Source: Trichomonas tenax (taxonomy: Eukaryota > Parabasalia > Trichomonadida > Trichomonadidae). From it: a DNA stretch of 58,239 bases. The notes below the pieces were generated by a model. The model saw only the letters and a program-made list of their open reading frames with translations. It made no database searches and had not been told where the DNA came from. The DNA lies in NCBI GenBank assembly GCA_023091735.1, contig JALKBU010000230.1, forward strand, positions 1 to 58,239, given 5' to 3'. Made by a program: the position numbers and the translations under genes. Shown in pieces: positions 1 to 10,644 of this stretch. The first letter of the stretch is position 1. Every line of letters starts with the position of its first letter.

Positions 1-112
1 CAATGATTTGATAGATATATAGACTGTGCCACTTATACCACTGGATAGACAACTATCAATATGTACATGAAAGTACTTTCAAATCGAAAAAATATTGATC
101 AGATAAAAAGTT

Positions 113-2339
113 ATGAAGGTCGCGGGATTACACCGCAGAAGGAAAAATACTGCCAAAAATATCTTCGTTAAATTGATTTCTTACAATCACATGAACCTCA
201 TCTCGGCTATTTTGGATCACATACAAAAATTCTTTACGAAAAATGAACAAGATTTGATGAATTTTCACCCAAAAAATTACATTATTTCTTATCCTACAAA
301 ATTTTCGATTTTAAGCAGGTTCAAACACTTCGTGAAGAAGAATAAAATAGTTCTCGATACGAAAGTATATCAATATTTAATTTCAATTCTCGATAATGAT
401 TTTGATTTCATTGATTTTGTAAGTTTCCCGCATATCGAAAAGTCTGCATCGACAATTTGCGACTACCTGCCGCTAATCAACAATAAATACAATCATTATC
501 CCAGAAAAAATCGGCAAACACATGTTCAAGAATTTGAAAGTGCTTTTACATCAATTCTCGAATATAAAACAGATCGTAATACACGGAGAGCTGACATTTA
601 CAATTCTTGATTTAATAAATTCTATTGATCCAAAATATCTAGCTCAATTTGCTAGTATTGTCTTCCAAAATTCGAACATAAATAATGAACAACTTGATAA
701 TCTCATCGATTTAGTGAGAAAATATGAAATTACAACTCTAAGGTTTAATAATGCAATTCATCTAAAATCTATTGATCATTTTTATGATAACTTCCTCTTT
801 AGCTCGATAGTCAACTATTTACGTTGTTTAGATCTCGCAAACACAAAAAATCTGGTTTTTCCAAAAATATTTAGAAATCTCAAATTTGTTGAGTCTTTAA
901 GCATAGAAAACTGTGACTGCGAGATATCTGAGGTGTTTAGTTAACTTTTCAGTTCCAATTTAAAGCATCTCAAATATTTGAATATATCTCGCAATTAATG
1001 CATGACACCAATCGAAAACTCATCAACAAATCCTGCATTGAATCAATTTCCATCTGTTCTTAATACAATTATTGTTGATTCTGTAACATTCGGCGATCTT
1101 TGTCTTGTTTCATTTTTCGATACTGTTTTCAAGGAAATTTCGAGTTCAATCAATTTATTCGCTGCAAATATCAACGCCTCGAAAGAAGATTGTGTTAAAT
1201 TGAACATACTGCTACAAACACCAACATTTTCAAAGCTAAATGCATTAAAATTGGATCACAATCCAACAGATTCTTTATTCTTCCAACAAATCAACACTCC
1301 GCTACATTCTTCACTAATTTCTTGCAGAATGTTTCATCAATCAAAGCTTTATTAATTCGCAACAACATGTTCTTTGGAAAGAATTCCATGCCGATTATTG
1401 CAGCATTATACAAATGCTTGGCGCTCGAGGCGCTCTTTATATCAAATTGCAAAGGAATAGATACAACAGAACTTTATAAACTTGTTGATAATCACAAGAA
1501 TTTGCAATATATATATATATATATATATCCAATTCGATGAAATCTCTCCAAACAACACAGAAATATATTTGCAATTGCTCGAAACATTGATATCAAGATC
1601 CGTTCCATTCCCGTATCCTAATAAAGATATCGAGAAATACTTGAAATCGAAGGTTGACGGCAAAGAAACATTAATTCGAACATTATATCTGCAAATATCA
1701 AAAGAATATATTCCATTTTCAAGCTTCGTCGAGTTTCCGCAATTTATTGGGAAACCAGTTGTTTCGAGGCCTTCGAAAATATCTGCAAGCGAGTCATATA
1801 TGTCTTCATCGTCCTTCACTCTTGGTGTATCAATCGGAAACTCTTGGAAAATCAAAGAACCTGAAGTCATCATTAGAGCAACTGATGATTTCGTTAAAAC
1901 AATCGTTCTTGATGAACCAGAGAGCGTCAGACATCCTAAATCTCGCTTAGGAGCAATGCTGCGTAATGCAAAACAGAAAAGAATGGAGAAAGAAAGACAT
2001 TTGCAAACACAATATCCTGAAACATCAGATTTCTTTGATTCTAAAGTAAACGCAACAATAGAAGGAAGAATCCTTAAGAAGACTCGAAATCAGTCAAAGC
2101 CATCGTCTCCTAGCAAACTAACTCATCTTGATCCAAAACATCTGAAATTGCACTCGTGGGAATTCCCTGGTGATTTCTATAATATAAGTTTCGATGAAAA
2201 CACGTGGACTAAATTCGAAGAAGGAAATTCAGTAGTCCAGCTTTATAAGAATCTTCGTAGTGAAAATAATGTTGTCCAAGAACGTCACTTGGGTCCATTA
2301 AATCAGAAAACTCCAAAACTCAAAACACCACTCGTATAA
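113..2339 (+). pseudogene. Leucine-rich-repeat (RNI/CARMIL-like) protein, broken
   Basis: A chain of reading-frame pieces in two frames: 113-610, about 505-944, 999-1355, about 1300-1540 and 1482-2339. Pieces read as leucine-rich-repeat sequence (for example NLKHLKYLNISRN around 960-995). The breaks are visible: a frame change near the A6 run at 505-510, in-frame TAA at 942-944 and 996-998, another frame change near 1300, and a last one inside an (AT)11 tract at 1507-1528. The tail (about 1750-2339) is basic and Ser-rich and ends at TAA followed by A. Repeat content suggests a cytosolic ribonuclease-inhibitor-like LRR protein of the kind common in trichomonads; the exact subfamily is not recognised. 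A frame open from ATG 61 to about 168 may be part of the original 5' end. Sequencing error could explain one or two breaks but hardly all of them. Confidence 0.7.
1507..1528. repeat. (AT)11 microsatellite inside the LRR pseudogene
   Basis: Eleven uninterrupted AT units. The reading frame before it (ending 1540) and the one after it (open from 1482) differ, so length change of this dinucleotide tract is the likely cause of the last frameshift. Confidence 0.9.
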
Positions 2340-2666
2340 ATATTGTTTGTTATCTTTTTAATTATCGGTAATATCTTTCATTTCTTGATGTGAAATATAG
2401 GAAATTAATGGAATTGCTTATGGGCATGAATGCAACCACAATGATAATTGTAATTTTAAGATGTTTGAGTGAATTTAGACATCTTTTCGAAAAACACAAT
2501 AATTATCCAGGATGAAAGGAATTTCCTGCAATATTATAGTTTTCTTCATCTTGAGCGCATAGGATCCCAGAGAAGAATCACCAATTGCGAGTTACCTAAG
2601 GAGAAAGACACTCGAAAAATATGTCAGAGTGTCAAAAAATGGCGCAAACATAGTTTTATATATATA
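2340..2666. other. Intergenic remnant between LRR pseudogene and inverted-repeat element
   Basis: AT-rich. A GTG-started open stretch (2469-2702) runs into the element's left arm and has no recognisable similarity, so I do not call it a gene. An 11-nt string TTATATATATA at 2656-2666 recurs at 3917-3927 beyond the element. Confidence 0.5.
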
Positions 2667-2679
2667 GAGTGTCCCGAGA

Positions 2680-2779
2680 TGCGTATCTCGAGACAGGATT
2701 GAGATAGAAACCTGCTTTTGGCATATACATATAGCTCTTATGTGTCACTATACCATACAGTAATGCAGAGCTTTGAATC
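2680..2779 (+). repeat. Left terminal inverted repeat
   Basis: Begins TGCGTATCTCGAG and ends GCTTTGAATC. It pairs with 3811-3910. The outer edge is itself a small palindrome (CGAGAT-GCGT-ATCTCG at 2675-2690). Confidence 0.85.
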
Positions 2780-3810
2780 AATGGAATTGAACATCAAAAT
2801 ATCTAATTAAATTTTTGCATTAAAAAGGCTACCCAAATCTACAAAAACAGCCCATTCAGATGAACAGGGAGTTCTACACATCACAAACTTGATGCCATAA
2901 TATACAAAGAACTATATTTTTTACATATATTGTGGGCAAATGGAGTTACGCTTGGCGATATTGGAACTGTGATCATTAAAACACAATATGAAATTTTGAA
3001 AATGGAGTGCCATCCTTTCCACATGATTGTTTGATACATCCCACTCATTAGCATATATTTATTAATATTTTTTCGATTTCCTTGTTAATATATAACATAT
3101 TACATATTGTATTCATATTTTGATGAGAATTTATAAGGGGTTTACCATTTTGTATCAAGGCAATTGTGTGATATGATTTTTTTGACAAAATAATAACGTC
3201 CAAATATTTTGATGTCTTTTCATGTTCACAACCGTGTCCTATGAAAAACCATACTGGAAATAAAATAATGACTTAATATTAGATGTATTCATATAACTGC
3301 TGTGATTTAAATTTGAAATTATATCTTAGTGATGTTATGCTCCAAGTTTTACTGAGTTTTTTTCCAAAACGATAATTCCTTTTATGGCACCAAAATTAAC
3401 CTCTTGATTTGAATTTCATCACAAACACTAAACAATTATTATCGATGCTATTTATAATACCTATGTGATATATAATCTAATACCTACATATAAAGTCAGC
3501 TTTTAATAAGAGTTGAGATTCAGCAAATCAATTGTTAAGCTCGGGGTATTTTTGTCAGATTTTCCACGGGATAACTTTCAATTTATAGCCTTTTTCCCAG
3601 GAGGATTCTGCATATTGTAGAGTAGCTCAAACAAGCATTGAGGAATTGTAGTTTGATTTCATCTATAAGTTTATGCTTTGTTTTGCTATCAGTTTTGAGA
3701 TATTAAGTAATTAATTTGAAAATCGTTGAAAAAATGAAAAGCTCAAAAATTTTAAATCCAAAAATGGGGAGGATTTTTATAAAACAGGGTCAAAAATGAT
3801 ACTAGAAAAG

Positions 3811-3910
3811 GATTCAAAGCACTGCATTACTATATGGTATAATGAAACATAAGAGGTATATGTGTATGCCAAAAGCATGTTTCTATCTTAATCCTGCCTC
3901 GAGATACGCA
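3811..3910 (-). repeat. Right terminal inverted repeat
   Basis: Starts GATTCAAAGC and ends CGAGATACGCA on the plus strand, the inverted copy of 2680-2779. Confidence 0.85.
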
Positions 3911-3986
3911 CGCACCTTATATATATAAATAAAATATAATATTGGTAAGTTTAAACAATTGAATTCTATAATATATGTATAAATAC

Positions 3987-4587
3987 TTAATCATCTTGGT
4001 CAACATCAAGATCTTCATTCTCATCTGTTCCAAAGTTGGTATCATCGATATCATCATCATTCTTGTCTTCGCCCCAATCCATTGTTGCTGTTTTCTCGAA
4101 AATCTCTGTGCCTTGCTCTGTTGTATATGTGTACATGTCGCTGTCCTCCATTCCAGCAGCTTTCTTGACCTGCAATGTTGTTGATAATCTTGAACGATGC
4201 TTTAATTCCTGGAAGACTTGGTTTATTTCTTGATTCATTCTTGATGAGTTCATTCCAAGAACCTGTAGATCATCTGATGGAAGATCGCAAGTTTGGATCT
4301 TTGGATGAAACTGGCTTCCAGAAGTCAAATAATGGACCTGGTGTAGATGGTCTAAAACCATCTGCACCAACTTCTGTTAATTCAGGAAGTGCCATAATCA
4401 AGTTCCTGTAAGCAACAAGGACTTTGTCACCGGCTGTTCTGCACTTCAAAATAAGGTGCCGTATCACAGGAACGTCATGCAATGAATCAATGAATGGAAT
4501 GAACTCAGATGATGGGAACTTTCCTGTCAAATCAAGTCCAAGAAGTGGAACAGAAATAACAAGTTTCGATAAGAATGAAAGAGGTGG
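3987..4587 (-). pseudogene. 3' fragment of an unrecognised gene with acidic tail, frameshifted
   Basis: On the minus strand an open stretch from 4587 (just after an in-frame TAA at 4588-4590) reads about 90 plausible residues, including SKLVISVPLLGLDLTGKF and then RTAGDKVLVAYRNLIMALPE. Around 4290-4310 the sense continues only in another frame (SDDLQVLGMNSSRMNQEIN), which ends at 3987 with a highly acidic tail (DKNDDDIDDTNFGTDE and more). No start codon precedes the first part, so this looks like the 3' end of a longer gene, cut at its 5' side and carrying one frameshift. Family not recognised. It lies 71 bp from the transposon-like element, in a stretch rich in broken genes. Confidence 0.5.
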
Positions 4588-5312
4588 TTATGCTTCTGGG
4601 TGAACAAAATTTTGGCACTTTTGCGATGAGCGCAGATTTTATATTGCTTTTTATTTTCACTTTTCTAGGCAAAAAGTATTGCTATTGCCTGAGTTTTTTT
4701 GTGCAAAACATTCAATACTCCGGTGCTCTATTGTGTATAAGATTGCGGAAGGTTTTTCATCAATCACCTTATTTTTACCAATGTCTTTACAAGTCAAAAT
4801 TTTGAAATTATATCAAATGATTTTGAGTCAAATTATGGAAAATATACATTAAACAAAATGATTTAACTATTGAAAACAACTCTACATAATGCATACTATA
4901 TATATATGCTTTTGAGCTTATGATTATGTTGAGAATTGGCGAATATTGACATTTGATATAAATTATTTACATGTCAAATATGGTGATGCCATTTTAGTGT
5001 CTTTTTTGTTGCTTTTTACCTCAATATCAAATAGCTCATCCCCAGCAAAGCTTATTTTCAAAAATAAATGCATTGATTTTTAATGAATTTGATAAGATTA
5101 ATCGATATATTCAAAATCATCTCATGTGAATGTTCTGTATCAATAATACTACAAAAGTTATGAATATCTACAAGTGTGAGCTTTCTTATATTCATTTTTA
5201 TAAATTTCAAATTTAATATTATGGATTTGTACCAAATAACATGTATGAGTTTTAAAATTTTTGAATTTCTTTATATACCATATGAATAATAATTCATTAT
5301 TTGTTTGATTGG
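4588..5312. other. Intergenic, no gene seen
   Basis: AT-rich. TTTTGGCACTTTT at 4612-4624 resembles the promoter-proximal motif seen upstream of 55551, but no gene follows it. Contains the initiator-like box of the downstream TAF2-like gene. Confidence 0.5.
5294..5298 (+). promoter_or_regulatory. Initiator (Inr) TCATT upstream of the TAF2-like gene
   Basis: Matches the trichomonad initiator consensus TCAYW. The predicted start A (5296) lies 17 nt before ATG 5313, the very short leader typical of T. vaginalis genes. This supports ATG 5313 over the TTG at 5301. Confidence 0.6.
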
Positions 5313-7982
5313 ATGAAGCCTAGAGTGAAACTTCAGGCTGAGTTCCAAATTTCATTATCATCACGCGAAATTTATGGTGTGGTTGATGCTGAACTTATAA
5401 ATTTCGAATCAAGCAATGTAAAATTCAAACTTTCATCTGCAATCGAAATAAATTCCATAAGATGTGACCAAAAAGAAGTATTTTATAGTCGCGCCCCTGT
5501 TGTGGACAGTGAAGAAGGTGCAAATCTCACAATATTTCTACCAGTTGGACTCTCAAATATTATTTGGTCTCCAATTCCTAAAATTGATTCAAAAACAAGA
5601 CGAAATTATCGCATAAGGATCGATTTTACCATCAATTCACAAAATCCTTCACTTTATTGGTCAAATAATTTTTGTTTTACAAATAATCATCCATATGGCG
5701 CAGCTGGATGGCTTCCACTTTGTGCAGAAAAAATAAATTCGAGTTATGAACAAATATCAATATCAGCAGATGTTAAAACAGCAACAATTCTCGGTCCATC
5801 GAAAGATTTTACAACTTTTGATGAAGGAAAACGCATAATATACAGATATAACACATCTTTAGATCAAAATTACAACTTTTACGGATGGGCTGCAGGTATT
5901 CTTAACAATGTCACTGTTAATAGTTTTGTTTGTTATTCGATCGAAAGTATGAACATATCAAAACTTGCTTTCCTCAAAAATTTCAGTAGCAACATAATAC
6001 GCGATAACTATCCTTTCATATTTATCGATAATTTATTCACAGATATGATTTTGTCAAATAGCTTTTGCATTATTTCGACGAATTTACTGTTATCTTATTC
6101 GCCATTTAAAGCAGCGATTCCAATACCTCCTGTGTATCACGCTGTAGCAGCTGTTTCTCATGCAATTGCTTTCAACGAATACGGAAGAGGAATCACGTTT
6201 CTCGAGAAACTCACGTGGTTTTATGTCGGTATAATCTGCTACGCAGGAAATAATTACGTTCAATCTGTATTAGGATCGAACGAATTTGATGCCTACAGTT
6301 GGGCGCAGCTCCGATTCTTATACTTAGTTGGAGAAATAAAACCCAATCCATTGATATTTAGACCTTTCAATTGGTCTGTATCATCATATCATCAAATTCA
6401 AGCGCAATTTATTGTTAATGCTTTATTCACTTATATTGATCCCAACAGAGTTAATGACTTCATTAAGAATATTCCAAGAAACATAACATTCTCAACACTC
6501 ACCAGCTATCTTTCACAGATTATTGATAGTCCAAGTAAATTCATTGATTTTTGGACAACACCACGAGTCATTCCAGTCATAAGATTAACAATGGAGTACA
6601 CTATCAACAAAGCCTATAAATCTCTCGCAACCGTTGACATAACTACAGCACCAATTAAGCCGCAATCAAAATCTCAATTATATGCTGCAGTTTCAGTAGT
6701 TTTCTACACGCAAACATGTGGTTATGTTGAAGATGTGAGTCTTCCTCTAAACGAGGAAGCAAAAACATCTATAAGCTTTCATAGAAAACGCAATCGCAAG
6801 TTAATGTCAACGAACAGTCCCACACCCATTGACTCCATTATCTTTACGCTCATAGAATCGAATCCTCATATTCCTGTTATTTTTTTATATGACATTGATC
6901 CGGTTTTTCTTGTTAATATAGTCAAGTCTTACAAATCATCAGTATTTGCACAGCATGAAGCCCTTTCTTCTTTGCATAGATATTTGCTACAATGTGGAGA
7001 TGACGGCAATGAAGTTCTTCAATATTTCAAGGATGCGCTTTATGACTTACAGACATTCTTCTCACTGAAGTGCCACATATTGAAGATCCTGGCTGATTTA
7101 ATTGCACAATATTCATATAATCGCCTCAAAGATGTTGCAAGAGGAATATTTTCAGAATTTTTCACACACAAAATCACTGCTCAAGGATCTTTGAATCTTC
7201 AAGATGTCCAAGATTTGCATACTTGTGTAGTTGTATCTGCATTTGAAGGAATGATTCGCTTCGGTAAAGTTACAGAACAGTTCTCTTCTTATCAATATCT
7301 AATGAATGCAGTTCTTCAAGCCAGCGGGACAACATTTGAGCCATATTTCATTGAACTCCTTGGATCAGTTGAATTATTGAACAAATATGAATGGAATGCT
7401 TTATCTTCATTCCTTTTGGAGCTTATAACTGATTCTGAAGATCCTCATTTGCAAGTCATTGCAATCAATTCATATGAAAGATTTTCATATAACACTCAAG
7501 AAGACTTAAGAGAAGACTTGACTTCAACTTTGATCGATAACTTGCAAAATAGAGCACTTAACTCTAATGTTAGACAAGCAATGGCAAGACTGATTATCAA
7601 ACTCTCTCCTAATGTTGCTGCAATTGCTATGTTAGTTGTTATTAACGACGAACTCAACAGCGGCAATGCTGATTATATTTTCATTGAGAGAGTTTTTTCG
7701 TTTTTAGTATTTGCATTGCCTACTTGGGGAGAATTTGCAAAGAACATTACAAGAAAGCATGCAAATATGACAGATCTTTTCGAGTATATTCGCGCCACAA
7801 TGGCCTTAACATCACAATCTTATCATCTTATTGCCGAAAAGTGCAATGATCTTTATTACATGCTTTTCGAGAAGCGATGGAGCATCACTGAGATTTCGAA
7901 TGGAATTATCAAGTCAACAAAGATTGATTTCTCAAGTCACTTCGATGAAGGCATGTTTTCTGATGATAATGATGATGAATAA
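5313..7982 (+). CDS. TAF2-like TFIID subunit (M1 aminopeptidase-like fold, catalytically dead)
   Basis: 889 aa from ATG 5313. The N-terminal third follows the beta-rich N-domain of M1 aminopeptidase/TAF2 proteins. The region that would hold the zinc-binding HEXXH helix reads HAVAAVSHAIAFNE (about residue 275), so it is not a peptidase. Around residue 420 FWTTPRVIPVIRL precedes a basic HRKRNRK stretch. A later segment, IDPVFLVNIVKSYKSSVFA followed by QHEAL, matches the layout of TAF2 (IDP, then an AQ-x-E helix before the HEAT-like repeats). The C-terminal half is alpha-helical and ends in an acidic tail (SDDNDDE). In animals TAF2 with TAF1 binds initiator DNA as part of TFIID; the role here is inferred. 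It is shorter than human TAF2 (about 1,200 aa), missing mainly C-terminal sequence. Could alternatively be a generic inactive M1-like protein. Confidence 0.72.
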   Translation: MKPRVKLQAEFQISLSSREIYGVVDAELINFESSNVKFKLSSAIEINSIRCDQKEVFYSRAPVVDSEEGANLTIFLPVGLSNIIWSPIPKIDSKTRRNYRIRIDFTINSQNPSLYWSNNFCFTNNHPYGAAGWLPLCAEKINSSYEQISISADVKTATILGPSKDFTTFDEGKRIIYRYNTSLDQNYNFYGWAAGILNNVTVNSFVCYSIESMNISKLAFLKNFSSNIIRDNYPFIFIDNLFTDMILSNSFCIISTNLLLSYSPFKAAIPIPPVYHAVAAVSHAIAFNEYGRGITFLEKLTWFYVGIICYAGNNYVQSVLGSNEFDAYSWAQLRFLYLVGEIKPNPLIFRPFNWSVSSYHQIQAQFIVNALFTYIDPNRVNDFIKNIPRNITFSTLTSYLSQIIDSPSKFIDFWTTPRVIPVIRLTMEYTINKAYKSLATVDITTAPIKPQSKSQLYAAVSVVFYTQTCGYVEDVSLPLNEEAKTSISFHRKRNRKLMSTNSPTPIDSIIFTLIESNPHIPVIFLYDIDPVFLVNIVKSYKSSVFAQHEALSSLHRYLLQCGDDGNEVLQYFKDALYDLQTFFSLKCHILKILADLIAQYSYNRLKDVARGIFSEFFTHKITAQGSLNLQDVQDLHTCVVVSAFEGMIRFGKVTEQFSSYQYLMNAVLQASGTTFEPYFIELLGSVELLNKYEWNALSSFLLELITDSEDPHLQVIAINSYERFSYNTQEDLREDLTSTLIDNLQNRALNSNVRQAMARLIIKLSPNVAAIAMLVVINDELNSGNADYIFIERVFSFLVFALPTWGEFAKNITRKHANMTDLFEYIRATMALTSQSYHLIAEKCNDLYYMLFEKRWSITEISNGIIKSTKIDFSSHFDEGMFSDDNDDE

Positions 7983-9050
7983 CTAGATTTTTTTGTTTGT
8001 AAATATTATATAGATTTTTCGAAGTCCAATCTTTATCTACATATGAGAATCTCCTAATATGTATTCATGATTTTATTTAAGCTGATTTATAACTTGAAAA
8101 GCAAATTAATAATTTTGTTAAATTGATTTCATTTTTTCATAAAACCAATAGACTTTTACAAGACATTTTATGAGTCTGTAACTATACTTTGATCAGTTTT
8201 TCAATATATTAATATATCATGTGACATCAAAAATCATCAATATAAATTTATTGATTGAGGAAGTAAACTGATAACAACGAATATGCTTACCTATTTTCAT
8301 GTGTATTCGACGTGCTTTTAGTTTGATTCATATATTGACAAATATCAATTTAAATTTGATAGTCTTGAGGGTTAACTAGCCTACATATTAGATGACCAAA
8401 CAATTGTTGAGGTATAAACATTGTCGTTATGATGAAATGCGAAACAAAATTTCATTGAGTGATAAGTTGGTATTGGAAATGATTTATTCATTGTGTTTAC
8501 AATAAAATCAAATAAATATAGTCTATGATACAATATACCATAATTATCTAGCCATAACTTCAAATCATCAAAGAAATATGAAATATATTTCATTGGTTAT
8601 ATGTGTTATTCGAATCATCATAACTTTGTTTGCATTAAAAGTTTGTGTTTAGATTATTGGCATGGTTTATTCACTCTTATTCACTTTCAAATATGAAATA
8701 TGATCAAATATCTGAGTTGACTATATTTCATTACTCAGATCGATAGCTAAAAATGTATATTATTTATTTCTCATAGTTAGAGTGATCAAATTCGCGATTA
8801 ATTATTTCTTAAAATAATGTCTCATATTTTTTGATCTTCTCGCGAAGGAAAAGCAAAACATATCATAGAGGTTAAGAAAAACTAAATATTAGCAATAAAA
8901 GTGATCCGAATGTCAGTTTTTATTTATTTTTTAAAAGTCAATCTTTTTGTCCCAATCGTATTATCATCGCTCACAGGCTCCAAAAATATCTTCAAAACAA
9001 CATGTAAAAGTTAGGGCAACGGTTTGTGATTTGTCTGACGGTTTGACAAA
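7983..9050. other. Intergenic, no gene seen
   Basis: About 1.07 kb of AT-rich DNA. The 70-codon open frame on the minus strand (8381-8593) has AT-driven composition and no recognisable features. No initiator box lies close to the following ATG; TCACA near 8974 is about 75 nt upstream. Confidence 0.5.
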
Positions 9051-9677
9051 ATGGAAAGCTCGGAAATCTTGGTGAAGCTTTTAATTATTGGCGAGTCCTC
9101 CGTCGGTAAGAGCTGCCTTCTCCTCCGTTTTGCTGAGGACAAGTTTAACGAAAACTTCTTGACAACAATCGGCATCGATTTTAAAGTTCGTAAAGTTACA
9201 ATCGACGACGCGAAAGTTAAACTTCAGATCTGGGATACAGCTGGTCAGGAAAAGTTCAGAACTATCACAAAGGCTTACTACCGTGGTGCTCACGGCATTT
9301 TGTTGGTATTTGACGTCACAAGTCGCGACTCCTTCAATAAAACTAAACAGTGGATGGCTTCTATTAAGGAATCTATTACGGACCCAGTAGATATTATTCT
9401 CGTCGGAAATAAGGCCGATGGTGAGTATAATGATCCCAAAATCTCTCGTCAAGTTACAAAGGAGGAGGGTGAAGAAATGGCACAGGAATTTGGAATTCCT
9501 TATTATGAAACATCTGCTAAGACATCCTTCAACGTCGAAGAAACGTTCATGAAGATTGCAACAACTGTTAAGCGCCGCAAAGATAAAGAGCCATCCGCCC
9601 AAACTAACAATGGACAAGGCCGTAAGGTCGATCTGCGTAAAGAAAATGAGCAGAAGAAATCAGGCTGTTGCAAGTAA
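9051..9677 (+). CDS. Rab GTPase, Rab8/Rab1-like
   Basis: 208 aa, complete. G1 GESSVGKS (14-21), effector loop TTIGIDF (38-44), G3 WDTAGQEKF (61-69), G4 NKAD (120-123), G5 ETSAK (153-157) and a C-terminal CCK that fits geranylgeranylation on two cysteines. TTIGIDFKVR with ITKAYYRGAHGILLVFDVT is the pattern of the exocytic Rab1/Rab8/Rab10 group, so a role in secretory traffic is likely but unproved. Length is normal. Stop TAA is followed by AA, giving UAAA, the trichomonad poly(A) signal that often overlaps the stop codon. Confidence 0.93.
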   Translation: MESSEILVKLLIIGESSVGKSCLLLRFAEDKFNENFLTTIGIDFKVRKVTIDDAKVKLQIWDTAGQEKFRTITKAYYRGAHGILLVFDVTSRDSFNKTKQWMASIKESITDPVDIILVGNKADGEYNDPKISRQVTKEEGEEMAQEFGIPYYETSAKTSFNVEETFMKIATTVKRRKDKEPSAQTNNGQGRKVDLRKENEQKKSGCCK

Positions 9678-10644
9678 AACTATTATTTACCGTGAAAAAT
9701 ATTTATTATAAACAACTCACGTAGATAATCTCTATTGCTCAGAAATTAACAACTTATTTATTTTTAGCATCAAATTCGTACCATGAGAAATTTTGAAAAA
9801 AAAATCAATTTTGTATCTAAAAATACACATGATCTTTAATCTCCGATTTATGTACTGTCAAAATATCACACTGCAAGACCTTGATTGCTATGGTTTATTA
9901 TTTTTCAAGATTTGTATAACCATCAAAGTTTGCTCTAGTTCATCCATTATTTATATGAATTCTTATATAGTATAAGGACAAAGTTTGCACATTCAAAAAG
10001 CTATTAGATCTCAGTAATCACGTCAATACAGAAGTTTTCATTGGTATAATGCAATAGCACTTAGATAGTATTAATCTATTTGGCTAGTTAAATATGCTCA
10101 CAAGTTTATAGCTCAATATCTCTGTGATAATGACCAAAAATTTGAAATATAAAAATGCTCATTAACCTTATGCAAAAGGCGTCATAACACACGATTGGAT
10201 TGTGTTTCATCCAATATCCCACTACCATATAATTCTATACTTATATTGCCATAAATTCTACCAACGCTTTTTCCACAACACCTTTATAAAACACCAAAAT
10301 ATACAAGATAAATCTGAAATATGTTGTATACTATTATATGGTTGATTTTCATATTTGAGCATCGACTGGTGACAATCTAAATAATTGGTGAATGCATTTA
10401 TCATTTGATTAACGTGATTCGAAATTTTATCTTGATTTTAGATCTTTTGTAATGTGAAATTGAATTAAAATTGTGTGCATCTTCGTTTGTTATGGTGATT
10501 CTATATTAACATGAAAAATATTCAAGAAATAAAAAATACTTATAAACGATATAAGGAATTAGATTGACATCAAACACTGGTGTAACACAAATAACTAATT
10601 TAATATAAAATTTGACAATAAACCTCATAGAAATAAGTAAAAAA
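9678..10644. other. Intergenic between two Rab genes
   Basis: Nearly 1 kb of AT-rich DNA between two convergently pointing Rab genes. A 60-codon frame (9793-9975) is composed almost entirely of AT-rich codons. I see no RNA gene, repeat or conserved motif. Confidence 0.5.

Larger units (their letters stand above)
2667..3916. mobile_element. Non-autonomous or decayed DNA transposon with long terminal inverted repeats
   Basis: Positions 2680-2779 and 3811-3910 are inverted copies of each other, about 100 bp with roughly ten scattered mismatches. The outer few bases (2667-2679 and 3911-3916) match only weakly. The roughly 1 kb between the arms has no open frame of useful size and no transposase similarity. 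The flanks carry TTATATATATA on both sides (2656-2666, 3917-3927). An 11-bp target duplication would fit Mutator-like elements, known in Trichomonas with 9-11 bp duplications, but the string is low-complexity and could be part of the arms. Family assignment is therefore open. Confidence 0.7.

Noticed and set aside
505..1540. Introns as an explanation for the frame changes in the LRR gene
   Set aside because: No GTAYGT/ACACAG pair near the breaks, and in-frame stop codons are also present.
4270..4370. Short intron restoring the acidic gene fragment
   Set aside because: No donor or acceptor motif close to the frame change, and the 5' part of the gene is missing anyway.
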